From Nipponacmea schrenckii (Eukaryota > Mollusca > Gastropoda > Lottiidae): DNA of 64,000 nucleotides. The stretch covers positions 40,397,084-40,461,083 of the forward strand of contig CM060200.1 of assembly GCA_030562195.1 (NCBI GenBank), read 5' to 3'. Numbering within the stretch: position 1 is the stretch's first letter; every line of letters starts with the position of its first letter. The notes under the pieces were generated by a model. The model had not been told where the DNA came from. It was given only the letters and a program-made list of their open reading frames with translations, and searched no databases. Shown here one piece after another: positions 24,283-35,838 of the stretch. The position numbers and the translations under genes were made by a program.

Positions 24283-24395
24283 TGTTTCACAAAAACTTAA
24301 CTTAGGATGATTTTAGTGTTCTAATGGTCGGATTGGTCAATGACTAAAATTGAGTTTTGATTAACCAATCAGGTTACTGTATTTCTTAAAGGGAT
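24283..24395 (+). mobile_element. M2 MITE, diverged copy
   Basis: AACTTAACTTAGGATGATTT, TAGTGTTCTAATGG and GATTGGTCAATGACTAAAAT match the element at 57010. The ends are degraded. Confidence 0.55.
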
Positions 24396-24924
24396 AATAG
24401 GCGTTAGAAGGAACATAAAAATTTAATTTCACTCAAATTTGGACAATAACAGTATATATCCATCAGTCGACTTACCTGGTGTCATACCTATACATCAAAA
24501 TCCCTCTAAAATCTGATAAATCCCCAAAATAAAGTAGTTAATCATAAAACGCTTGAGCCATCCATCAAGCGATTTTCAAATTGTAAAATATAAAGGGAAG
24601 TAACTCTAACATGTGGGTTTTCACGCGTCCCCTACTGTTGAATTGCACAATGATGTTTTAGCGTTGATTTACCAGACGCTTTTATTCTCAAACTGAATTT
24701 TTTTTTAAATTCCGAATATATTTTTATTGTGGCTTTTTAAAATTTGGTAAAGTGTGGGATGCATACTTATTTAACTAATAGTCAATATTAAACACAAATA
24801 TAAGCCGTAGGACGAGTGTATTCTAACGCCTATTATCCCTTTAAAATCTTCATTGTATCTGTGTTAAAATTTTACGAAACAGGGGCCTGCTGTAGACGGG
24901 ATAAAATATCATTGCTAAGAAGTT

Positions 24925-24997
24925 TCTCTAAGGACCAGCTGGTAGAAAGGACCCAAGTTGATATTGAAAAATATAGTTTCTTCCTTTATATGATTCA
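24925..24997 (+). mobile_element. SINE family B, 5'-truncated copy
   Basis: TAAGGACCAGCTGGTAGAAA, then GGACCCAAGTTGATATTG and a TTTCTTCCTTT end match the 3' half of family B (full copies at 46897 and 42835). Confidence 0.7.
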
Positions 24998-25425
24998 GGG
25001 AGGCTTACTCGCTAATCTGAGGGTCCAGGGTTCAATTTGGGCAAAGGTCAAGATTAACCTTCGGATTTTTCAACCGGGTTTCCCCTTGTCAGTGATGCCT
25101 GTCGGAGGGACTGACCATGGAAAAAGCGGCTAGTCGTTCGGATTGGACAAAAAAATGAGGTCCTGTGTGCTACAGGCTGTGCACGTTAAAGATCCCTTGA
25201 CAGTTGGAAATCGAAAAAGAGCAGGTTTCCATTTGTATGTGATGCAGGTCGGAGGGCTGACATGGAAAGACGTCCAATCATTTGGCCGGGACAATATACC
25301 AAGATCCCTCGACAATTGGAAATCACTAAAAGATTTCACACTGCATGGCATGGCCCGTCTTCATTAGCCCATAAGGTGCAGAAGACTGGGATGTAAAAGT
25401 TCATTTTATTTCATTTCTTTCGGTA
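24998..25425 (+). mobile_element. SINE family A, longest copy with tail
   Basis: A tRNA-like head lacking part of the A box (GGCTTACTCGCTAATCTGAG, B box GGGTTCAATTTG at 25028) leads to two partly repeated middle segments (GTCGGAGGGACTGACCATGG and GTCGGAGGGCTGACATGGAA) around TGTGCTACAGGCTGTGCACG. The TTCATTAGCCCATAAGGTGC tail closes the element, so head and tail belong to one family. Open frames crossing it are not genes. Confidence 0.85.
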
Positions 25426-26009
25426 TATGAAAATAGGAAGAAATAAAATCAGAATGAAGCCACTGATAGGAACTACATAATTCATTTACAAAGGGAAGAC
25501 AATCTGTTTGAATCAGAGTTCAATATTGGACAAAAATCAGATTGTTGAAAACAGAAACGCTCTTTTGAATGTTTAATCACGGCAGTAAACAGACCACAAG
25601 AACATGAAGTGGTTATAGTACTATCGGTAAATAAGTCAATAAAACGTTGGTCATACTAACTACTAGAATACTAATACAGAAATACTATTGATAAAGGCCC
25701 ATTATCGAGGAGAATACATCATTAATTAGTGATAAATTACTCCAGTCCCAAATAAATAAACCCACTTTCAGAATTTATTGTAGTTCAATAGGAGACCAGA
25801 GGTTAACAACCTTCCTAGCTGTTTGCTTTGTTAGATGACTGTTGATCTTAGCTTTCTTTACAACAGAAAATTAGCGAAATGGTCGAATTAAGCCTATGAA
25901 TGAGATCTTTACGTCAATCAAAAACTGCGTAATAATATAGCTAGTGCTTCCACGAAAGTAGTCCTCCTGCACGCTCAGCTGTAAATTATTAAATTCTGGA
26001 CTCTACGTC
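25426..26009. other. Unique AT-rich sequence
   Basis: No gene was supported on either strand. Confidence 0.4.
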
Positions 26010-26130
26010 CTTATATTGAAAACTTCAGATGATTTTAGTGTTCCAGTTATCTGATTGGTCAATCACTCAAATTAATTTTAAGTTTAGTTTTTATTTTCTA
26101 ATTAGATTGGTGTATTTCTAGAAAGAAGTC
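26010..26130 (+). mobile_element. M2 MITE, diverged copy
   Basis: AACTTCAGATGATTTTAGTG, then TTCCAGTTATCTGATTGGTC and AATCACTC are shared with the 57010 element. Confidence 0.6.
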
Positions 26131-27230
26131 CTACATGTGCAACTGTCTGACTGTGAACTGCTGTTATACTGTTGTTTTTTGGATGTATTCCCATCATATT
26201 TCTTTAATTTGGAATTCTGCTGAGAGAAATGACCATTATGAGGGTATAATTTGATCCATTAATCACCTACTGGTAAAGAAACTAACTGAAATTACTGAAG
26301 TCTATTGTTTTCTTGTAACATGTCAGTAAGGCATTAATTTATCAAAACAAGATTGTATAGAGGTTATTGACTTGATCGGAAACTTTCAAATTAAGTTCTG
26401 AATTGGCCTAGATCCAGTTGCTATAACAGAAGAAAAATACAATGTATTAATAGTACTGAACTCAGCTAGCACTGGGGTGGGAAATTCAACTTCTCAGTAA
26501 TTCTGAATCTGGTATTTTTAAAGATTTTCTTGGACTGGCTACAAAGTTCTGAACTATGAAAGATCATGATGGATTCAATGTTATTATGTTTCTCTAAATA
26601 ATCTTCTTTGAGACTTATACACTTTTGCCAGCCATGTCATAAAATCCTGATGCTGGCCAAGAGGAAATAGGTATTATTTAACCATATCATTACTAGGCTA
26701 GTTTATTTTTTACTTTTCGGTATCCATGACTACAAATCAAGTAAAGAATCGGACCAGGTATTCCTGAAAAAATTTTAGTGTGAGGATGTCCTAATTTCAT
26801 GTGCAAGAATTCAATATGCTGTGAGGATAATGTTGCCAAGACAGCAACAAGAATTCAATATGCTGTGAGGAAAATGTTGCCAAGACAGCTAGCAGAGTTT
26901 TTAAACTGTCAATGTTTGATGTCTGAAATTGTTCAAAATTTCTTTCAGAGATGATATTTGAAGTGCTATTTGAAAGTGATATTTTATAAACTGTTGTTTG
27001 TTTATTTATAGAGCTTTTAAGAGCTCAGACAGAAAACACAAATTTATTATAATCTTTTAAAATGAAACAAAAACACCTGAAATTACTGTATTGACATTTG
27101 AAATATGAAGCTCACAACAACTTCATTACGAACAATACTAGCTAAATAGACTCTCCAAAAATAGAAATAAACTTTAAAAAAAATGTTTTTGACAATATAA
27201 GTACATCTAACATTGCTTTCGACACCCATA
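26131..27230. other. Unique sequence with one 48-bp duplication
   Basis: AAGAATTCAATATGCTGTGA and GTTGCCAAGACAGC occur twice in line at 26803-26892. No gene was supported. Confidence 0.45.
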
Positions 27231-27345
27231 ATGTTAAAGATCCCTCGACAGTTGGAAATTGCAAAAAGAGTAGGCTAGTTCCACTGTCATTATCCTATCC
27301 TTAAGGTATAGAAGAGTAGTTGTAAAACTCCATTCATTTTCGACA
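27231..27345 (+). mobile_element. SINE family A, 3' fragment
   Basis: GTTAAAGATCCCTCGACAGT followed by TATAGAAGAGTAGTTGTAAA and CTCCATTCATTT: the inner segment end joined to the tail. Confidence 0.7.
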
Positions 27346-27419
27346 CTCATTACATTAGGAGCACAAATTCTCCATGGTGACGTCTGTTCCTATTACTATA
27401 AGCTATTTTGACTGTTGTT

Positions 27420-28558
27420 GGAAGGCACTGGTACAGGATTAAAGCAGTGTTCACTAATTGTAGTGATTAGGGTGATACTATTTAATAGAAGGCACTGGTA
27501 AAGGGTTAAAGCAGTGTTCACTAATTGTAGAAATCAGGGTAGTTGAAAGGTAACAAGTTACTGGTAAAGGGTTAAAGCAGTGTTCACTAATTGTAGAAAT
27601 CAGGGTAGTTGAAAGGTAACAAGTTACTATTCAACAAAAGGTTCTAGTACAGGTTTCAAGCACTGTTCACTAACGGTAGAGACAAGGGTTGTTGAAAGGT
27701 AAATTAACAGGCTACTATTCAACAGAAGACACTGGTACAGGATTAAAGCAGTGTTCACTAATTGTAGAGATTAGGCTGGTTGAAAGGTAACAAGTTACTA
27801 TTCAACAGAAGACACTGGCACAGGGTTAAAGCAGTGTTCACTAATTGTAGAGATTAGGGTGGTTGAAAGGTAACAAGTTACTATTCAACAGAAGACACTG
27901 GCACAGGGTTAAAGCAGTGTTCACTAATTGTAGAGATTAGGGTGGTTGAAAGGTAACAAGTTACTATTCAACAGAAGACACTGGCACAGGGTTAAAGCAG
28001 TGTTCACTAATTGTAGAGATTAGGGTGGTTGAAAGGTAACAAGTTACTATTCAACAGAAGACACTGGCACAGGGTTAAAGCAGTGTTCACTAATTGTAGA
28101 GATTAGGGTGGTTGAAAGGTAGCAAGTTACTATTCCATAGAAGGTACTGGCACAGGGTTAAAGCAGTGTTCACTAATTGTAGAGATTAGGATGGTTGAAA
28201 GGTAACAGGCTACTATTATATTGAAGGCACTGGTACAGGGTTAAAGCAGTGTTCACTAATTGTAGAGATTAGGGTGGTTGAAAGGTAACAGGCTACTATT
28301 ATATTGAAGGCACTGGTACAGGGTTAAAGTAGTGTTCACTAATTGTAGAGATTAGGGTGGTTGAAAGGTAACAAGTTACTATTCCATAGAAGACACTGGC
28401 ACAGGGTTAAAGCAGTGTTCACTTATTGTAGAGATTAGGGTGGTTGAAAGGTAGCAAGTTACTATTCAACAGAAGACACTGGCACAGGGTTAAAGCAGTG
28501 TTCACCTATTGTAGAGATTAGGGTGGTACTATTCCATAGAAGGCACTGGACAGGGTTA
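27420..28558. repeat. 83-bp tandem array, about 13 copies
   Basis: The unit contains GACACTGGCACAGGGTTAAA, GCAGTGTTCACTAATTGTAG and GGTGGTTGAAAGGTAACAAG. Outer copies are diverged and central copies nearly identical, as expected from unequal exchange. Confidence 0.93.
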
Positions 28559-29279
28559 CCCATATAACCATAAGTTGTATATTTGTGGACTCCTCCAAGG
28601 AGAAATACCATTAGGTGTTTCAAAAAGAGTAAGCAAGGTCTGTTTCATCATGTCATACACATCAGTTTATGACTTTCTAAGCAAATCAGCCAAAATACAA
28701 CAAGCAGATTTATTGTATTTATCTAGGAGTTTCTCCATAACAACCATAAAATTTTTACATGGGCGATATACTGTGTATTTTTTCTGTTTTAGACAATATA
28801 TCAACATTTACTTGTGACAGTGTCATTTATTAAAATTTAAAACACTTTTTAATTTAATAATCATCTCCCACGACTAGTGTGTCATATTCCTTGCCTACTT
28901 CGCATTGTTATTTTCAATTACAAAGACACTTATTGGCTGTTGTCAAGGAGACATTTTTGAAATAAAACAAAATAAAATTGATTATAGCATTTAATAGCAT
29001 AGAGTTTCATGTTCTATTTTTCTGTTGGGATAATGAAGACCAATGACTTTATGCAGTGTGCAGTGATAGAAATTAACCAGAAGAGCAGTTTTTGTCTCTT
29101 CTTTCAATTGACGACTGCAGATGGATAAAGCCACATGTTGACTTATGCATGCTTTATAGATATAGAAGTTGCTGTACACTGGCAGTGTCCTGTTGATTAT
29201 ATACTGTTTATTATTTGTTAAATACCATGAGAATTGTCATGGAAACTTTGACAAAATGAAACATTGAATGGTTTTATAC
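28559..29279. other. Unique sequence with chance open frames
   Basis: An 80-codon frame (28575-28817, +) and a 62-codon frame (28991-29179, -) have no splice or start context that supports them. Confidence 0.35.
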
Positions 29280-29815
29280 AGATTATCTCCCCTTTTCATT
29301 CTGGCCCTCTTGAGTCTCCCTCTAGTCCTGCCCTCTCACATTCCTCTCCTTTTGTTTTCCTCTATCTTTCTTCCCTCCCTCCTTAATCCTAATCTGCTCC
29401 CCCTCTCCTTAGCTTTTCCTTTATCCTTCTTCCCTCCCTCCTTAATCCTAATCTGCTCCCCCTCTCCTTAGCTTTTCCTTTATCTTTCTCCCCCCCCTTA
29501 ATCCTAATCTCTCCCCCTCCCTTAGCTTTTCCTTATCTTCTTCCCCCCTCCTTAATCTGCTCCTTAGCTTTTCCTTTATCTTTCTTCCCTCCCTCCTTAA
29601 TCCTAATCTGCTCCCCCCCCTCTCCTTAGCTTTTCCTTTATCCTTCTTCCCTCCCTCCTTAATCCTAATCTGCTCCCCCTCTCCTTAGCTTTTCCTTTAT
29701 CTTTCTTCCCTCCCTCCTTAATCCTAATCTGCTCCCCCTCTCCTTAGCTTTTCCTTTATCTTTCTTCCCTCCCTCCTTAATCCTTATCTGCTTCCCCTCT
29801 CCTTGCGTTCCCTAA
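29280..29815. repeat. 59-bp pyrimidine-only-like array, about 7 copies
   Basis: The unit is almost entirely C/T on the + strand (CCCTCTCCTTAGCTTTTCCT, then TTATCTTTCTTCCCTCCCTC and CTTAATCC). The flanks (29285-29376) are also pyrimidine-rich. Several TTAG and CTTAG sites imitate acceptors. Confidence 0.9.
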
Positions 29816-31189
29816 TGATCTTATGCTTTCCTAATCTATTTTCCTTGCCATTCCTCACCCTAGCAATAATGACCCTTTCTCCCTTCAGCAATCTTTCATT
29901 CTGCCTCCCCCAACCCCAAATCCACCTCTCCTTCCCCTCTTAATGTCTTGCTTCTTCAAGATGATACAATAACTGTTTATATCTTGAGATCTGATATAAA
30001 TCAGCCCTTAACCTAACTGTTAAATATATTCCTGTAACAGCTTTTTTTACCAGCGTTCCTTAATCTTTCTTGTACTATAGAAACAAAGGTTCAAGGCCGT
30101 CTAAACAAACAACTATTAAGAGATTATTAAGGTGCTGAAACAATAAAATAGTTATGCAGAAGAAAGAAATTATTGATTAATTCGGTTAATGAATAAACAA
30201 AGAACCAGACAAATTGCGTTGGAGTTAATTCTGTCTTCATCTGTTATGAAACAATAAAGAAGCTCGTTAAAAACGATGTGATATCACCAATAGATGGTAG
30301 TTAAAGACTAATGATCAGTATTGACAGCTATAGGCAGAAATTTAATGAATGCCGATTATGATCTATCTGGCTCTCGTATCTACATGATATCATGAAGCTT
30401 TAAGGTCTGTATTGATGTCAACATCATCATTAAATCTTTAAACAAAAACACTTTATCAAGGACGGCTGTAATTCAACGTAATACATCTGATATCATATTA
30501 TTTATAATTTGATTAAAATATATTTTGAATAACATTATATTGCGATGCAAAATTTGCGAAAAAACAAAAAAATTTTTTTAAGGCCTATAACAAAGGCTCT
30601 TCTGCTGGTTAAAAAACAAGAATTGTATTCAAGAATAGGATAAATTAAAGAAAAAATGAAAGTACATTTGTTTACAAACATATGTGTTTTGTATGTTTTA
30701 AATCTGTTTCCTTGTTGATTTCTCTACTGTTAAAGTTCAGGGTGGTATAGGCAGAAAATTTTGAAAGGGGCGACATATGAGAGGTATCCCTCTGAGGGGT
30801 TAGTCAGGTTTTGGCAGAAAACAAGACACGCTGCAGAGCCCCACAGCCCACACCCCTCTCCTCCCTTCCTTCTCAACCAGAAGCCAACCAATTTCAGATG
30901 AGTAGCATAATGGGCATTTTATACAATACAGATAATTCCCTTATCTTAAACTTTAAAAATATAAAATATTAATCTATGTTTTTCTGAAGAAAGTTTTCAA
31001 TGATTTTTTTCATTTCATAAACATCAAATCTATTCATGGATAATGTCTTTATTTATTTGATTATTTAGCGGAAAAAATTTTCTGCTTGGTTTAAGATGAG
31101 ATTTTACATTTCTATAAAATTAATCTTTCATTTGAAATCTTTCTATTTCTTATTTATCTGAAAACAACGGTTTCAAATATTGTGACAAA
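29816..31189. other. Unique AT-rich sequence, 1.4 kb
   Basis: No gene was supported. Around 30130-30540 it is rich in TAAT, TTAATGA and GATATCAT cores, a texture seen in regulatory DNA, but this is only an impression. Confidence 0.35.
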
Positions 31190-31420
31190 GGTCGAGATGA
31201 TCTTTCAGATTTCTCAACCCTGTTTTCCCTACTTATCAGTGATGCAGGTTGGAGAGACTGACATGGAAGAAGTGTCTAGTAGTTTAGATGGGACAATAAA
31301 CCAATGCCCGGTGTGCTACGGGCTGTGCACGTTAAAAATCCCTTGACAGTGGAAATTAAAAACATAGAAACCTAATGCTGATGTCGTAGAAAAATTTCCC
31401 TCATTGCACACTGCATTGCT
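31190..31420 (+). mobile_element. SINE family A, headless copy
   Basis: GATGCAGGTTGGAGAGACTG, then GTGTGCTACGGGCTGTGCAC and CCTCATTGCACACTGCA. No B box and no CATTAG tail remain. Confidence 0.75.
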
Positions 31421-31589
31421 ATAGGATTGATATGATTTTGTAATATTAGAGGTGTTCCATAATGTGTAAATATATATACGATAGTTGAAGTTCCTGTGTT
31501 GTATGGTATGAATGTCCAGAGACCTTGTCTGTCTACCAATACCAACTACAAATATTACAATAACTGTATTTACCACTTAGAATTGTTAA

Positions 31590-31945
31590 GTAAAGCGAGC
31601 TTTATTGCTGAACACACTGTGTTTCCACTTAGTTTATCTGGTTCCCAAACCACTTTAGTCTCGATCAAAAAAGTGGCACATTAATAACAGGTCGCGATGT
31701 ACAAGACTTCCTACAGTAAAAGTAGTACTTTTCTATTGCCGAACAATAAAAAGTCAGCTTTTTGCGTTTCCACTTGTTTAAAAAGCCAGCTTTAAAGCTA
31801 GCTTTCATTTGGCTCCGATAAATTGCTGAACGCAAAAAGGGAGGTTTTCAGTTCCTGAACCGTACAGCTTCTGCAATTTAACAAGTGGAAACACAGAAAA
31901 GCTAGCTTTAAGCAGGCTTTTTGGCCAGTGGAAACACGGTTATGG
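31590..31945. mobile_element. Nested inverted repeats, probable decayed DNA transposon
   Basis: GTGTTTCCACTT (31618) and GCGTTTCCACTTGTTTAA (31762) are inverted against TTTAACAAGTGGAAACACAG (31877) and CCAGTGGAAACACGG (31925). AAAGCTAGCTTT-type segments lie between. Two elements or one rearranged element are possible. Confidence 0.5.
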
Positions 31946-32671
31946 ACATCAGAAACAACATAAGTAGCCATGCACAAGAAACGTTACGCTGTAGTGTTTA
32001 TGGTTTATAAAAGTGTATTTTTTACCTTCAGTATTGTGGCACCATTTAGCCAATGAAAAGTCCTTAGTTCTAAATCACAAAAGTCTAACGTCTCTTTATT
32101 TTTTCAAAAATATCTTACGATATAGAGTAAGTTTTCGCACTTTGAAGAAAAAAAGCTACGTGTGTAATTATGATAAAGTTATATTTTACCTTCAGAATGG
32201 CGGTACCATATGCTTCCTGACAAGTCCTTAGTCTGAATAAAATAAAACATTCTGCTGTATTGTAGGCAGAAACAATGGCTGAGTTTCAATAGACGTGAAA
32301 ATTGTTTAATTATGATTGAATATTGTACGTTGATGACACTCAGATGTCAATAGAACTTCACTTAATAACTTGATTTAAAATATAGGACATTTTGTGGCAG
32401 GAAGCAGTGAAATGGAACGTATTTTCCTGGTATACCTTTGGTACGATTGCGGTCATTATGCCAAACAACACCATCTTTATTCTTTATATGGCATTTAGTA
32501 ATTTGTGGTATATTAATAACTAAAGTTTATGGAATAACAATTACTAAGTTTAATTATTCGGCTACGTTTCAACAAGAGTTCTCTCGTCGTTATCAAGCAG
32601 GAAGATGAATATTAACATGATCAAAATATATTTATATATATATAATATATATGGATAATTTGGAAAGATCA
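31946..32671. other. Unique sequence with an old duplication
   Basis: TTTTACCTTCAGTATTGTGG (32017) and TTTTACCTTCAGAATGGCGG (32184), each followed by a CAAGTCCTTAGT-type phrase, are diverged copies. No gene was supported. Confidence 0.4.
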
Positions 32672-33535
32672 ATGCCAAAAGGTTTGGCCAAGGACCAGCT
32701 TGTAAAAAGGATACCTGTCACCACTGACTTGCGAACCTAAGTTGTTATCCTTGTAAAGTATAGTCAATGCCAAGAGGTTTGGCCAAGGACCAGCTGGTAA
32801 TAAGGATACCTGTCACCACAGACTTGCGAACCTAAGTCGTTATCCTTGTAAAGTATAGTCAATGCCAAGAGGTTTGGCCAAGGACCAGCTGGTAATAAGG
32901 ATACCTGTCACCACGGACTTGCGAACCTAAGTTGTTATCCTTGTAAAATATAGTCAATGCCACAAGGTTTGGCCAAGGACCAGCTGGCAATAAGGATACC
33001 TGTCACCACTGACTTGCGAATCTAAGTCGTTATCCTTGTAAAATATAGTCAATGCCAAGAGGTTTGGCCAAGGACCAGCTGGTAATAAGGATACCTGTCA
33101 CCACAGACTTGCGAACCTAAGTCGTTATCCTTGTAAAGTATAGTCAATGCCAAGAGGTTTGGCCAAGGACCAGCTGGTAATAAGGATACCTGTCACCACG
33201 GACTTGCGAACCTAAGTCGTTATCCTTGTAAAGTATAGTCAATGCCAAGAGGTTTGGCCAAGGACCAGCTGGTAATAAGGATACCTGTCACCACTGACTT
33301 GCGAACCTAAGTCGTTATCCTTGTAAAATATAGTCAATGCCAAGAGGTTTGGCCAAGGACCAGCTGGTAGAAAGGATCCCTGTCAAGGCGGACTTGTGAA
33401 CCTAAGTCGTTATCCTTGTAAAATATAGTCAATGCCACGAGGTTTGGCCAAGGACCAGCTGGTAGAAAGGATCCCTGTCAAGGCGGACTTGTGAACCTAA
33501 GTTGTTATCCTTGTAAAATATAGTTGTTTCTTTCT
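32672..33535 (+). repeat. 95-bp tandem array made from SINE family B, about 9 copies
   Basis: The unit contains TTGGCCAAGGACCAGCTGGT, GACTTGCGAACCTAAGTCGT and TATCCTTGTAAAGTATAG. It matches the body of family B. Only the last copy is followed by the (TTTC)n tail at 33525-33550, so the array seems to be internal tandem growth of one SINE insertion. Confidence 0.9.
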
Positions 33536-33550
33536 TTCTCTTTCTTTCTT

Positions 33551-35247
33551 ATACAATAAGCCATTGACAAAAGAGATTAAAGGTGAAGCATATGAGATGT
33601 TTAATTAAAATAGAAGTTAATTATAGGTTATCATTAGCTTTTGAGATATACAAGCGAATATCCCCTTTCTCTATACTTCTTTGAGACTGTGTTGATAAAA
33701 TTGAGGAAAATTATATATTCAAAACCACTCCCCAAACCCACACTCGTAATGTAACAGTCTAAATTGTTTCTTTTACTATGTATTCTACCTTAATATGAAA
33801 TAAACTGCTTATGTTTATTAAGATCACACAATATATAGGTTTCGAAACACATGGAGGTAACTTATCAAGTAAAATACTATTTTTGAATCAGACTGGATAA
33901 GGGAAGATTTCTTACTTGGACTGTACAGAAGTGAACTGTTGGTATTGTTGTTTTGTATTTTAACATTTTGAATATTATTTAAACACACAAAAATCTTTTG
34001 TAATAAACTCAACGCGAGAAAAATTGTAGGTTGTAATTACCCGTATTGTGTAATCAGTGTCAATAATTAAGAAAAGTAATAATACAATTTTAACGAACTT
34101 ATATATTTTAATGAAGAACAGTAATTCACAATAATACTTTTACACTGGTAGGTAATAGACAATTTTCAGATTAAAGAGAAAATCACACTGAGTCACTCCT
34201 CATTAGTGGCAGTGCCAGTCAGTAGGTGTATTGAGGTTATTGACAGTCTAGAAAAGTCCAGTTTGCACCCCAATTGTAACCCTGAGTTTAAGTAATGTAA
34301 TGTAATAAACAACCCCATCATAAATGTAATACCACTATAAATGTAATAAAAATTAACCATAAATATAATAACTAAGCCTTTTTATTTCTTCCTGACATGC
34401 CTAAAAATGCCTGGAAATACTTTTGGAAATATTGGTGCTTGACAGTACCCGAGTAATTAAACACTGGATAAACAAATGTAAATTTTTTGTAAAGAAATAG
34501 TCAGGAAATATTTGTTAATCAAACAAATTATAGTATTTCTAAATATTTAAAGGGCCATTATGCAGAATTTTCATCATCAAAAATACCTGAAAATATTTCT
34601 AAAATTTATTGTATTCTTAAACAAAGTCCCACAATTATTGATCCTATGATACACAATAAACCAGAATGCCCCTTTAAGTTTACTATTTTAGAAACTACTA
34701 TTTACTTTAACTGAAAAACTATATGGTGACTATAGTAAGGAACTATTGATCATAAGTCATGCTAGTTTAAAACAATTATTGGACCGTTTAGTCTTCCCTT
34801 CCTTGTTTCTGTTGACATGGTCTCTGATTGGTAAATTATTGACAAGGATAAATTTCGCTAATTTCATTGTGAAAGATAACATAACAATAAGAACAATAAC
34901 ATGTACCTGTCAGAACTGCCGGAAATCTTTAGTTAAGTGCTCTGAAGTCACTTTTTCCTGAAAATAGTTTTATTTACGATTTTACAAGATCCAGTACATT
35001 CAATTCATCAAACCAAAGATTGAATCTCAAATGAACAACTCAAAGTTTAAAGTTTATATAATTCGTCATAAAGGATTTTAAAATGGTGTCCGTATAGAAA
35101 ATGTCCTTTATGATGACATGATATGAGTTCTATAACCATCTTGGTTCATTTCAAGATGATGGTCAATTGTTGTTGAATCGTTGGATCTGTTCCTTTATTT
35201 TTTTTTATCATATGTAAATAATGTCATTTTCCATTGCAATTAAATTC
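33551..35247. other. Unique AT-rich sequence, 1.7 kb
   Basis: No gene was supported. A 71-codon frame at 34746-34961 shows no convincing protein character or splice context. Confidence 0.4.
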
Positions 35248-35385
35248 TGTCTTCATTAGTCCATTAGATGCAGAAGAGTAGGATGTAAAACTCAATTTAT
35301 TTCATTTAAATACCTTGATCGTATTCATTAGCCCATAAGGTGCAGAAGAGTAGGATGTAAAACTCCATTTATTTCATTTCCGATT
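35248..35385 (+). mobile_element. Two SINE family A tails in tandem
   Basis: TGTCTTCATTAGTCCATTAG (35248) and GTATTCATTAGCCCATAAGG (35322), each followed by TGCAGAAGAGTAGGATGTAA and a TTTCATTT end. This looks like the first step of the tail amplification seen at 3683. Confidence 0.75.
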
Positions 35386-35838
35386 GTAACTAAATGTAAT
35401 TTTGATTTTATAAATTCAATAAGGAAATTTCAAATATCAATATTGGGTATTGAAGTTTTTGCTGGGCAGTCAGGGCAGAATTATGGTTTTTCACACAAAA
35501 AAAAGCAGTGCATTGTACACACTTTGTTGATCAATATTGAATTATTAGGTAAATAAGTGTAAAGGTATTTTTTCAGAATTTACCCACATTCTGGTTTTTA
35601 TTGATGACTGACAATTTGAACGTATATTGACTGTTATTATGTTTCAATATTGAATGTTTAAAAGTAATTATGTTTTTGTTAACAATGAAAAGGTTTTAGA
35701 TGCCAAGATGGAATAATGATGGAATAATGATGGGTTTTTTAAAATCAGTTTATATAATAACATTCTAGTTACATTTCAACTTAATGATCATTTTTTTTAT
35801 AGACTGGTACTTAGTTGTGTTATTGGACCTGAAAAAAA
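35386..35838. other. Unique AT-rich sequence
   Basis: No gene was supported. Confidence 0.4.

Noticed and set aside
25130..25367. Frames of 73-74 codons on both strands
   Set aside because: Both are SINE family A sequence.
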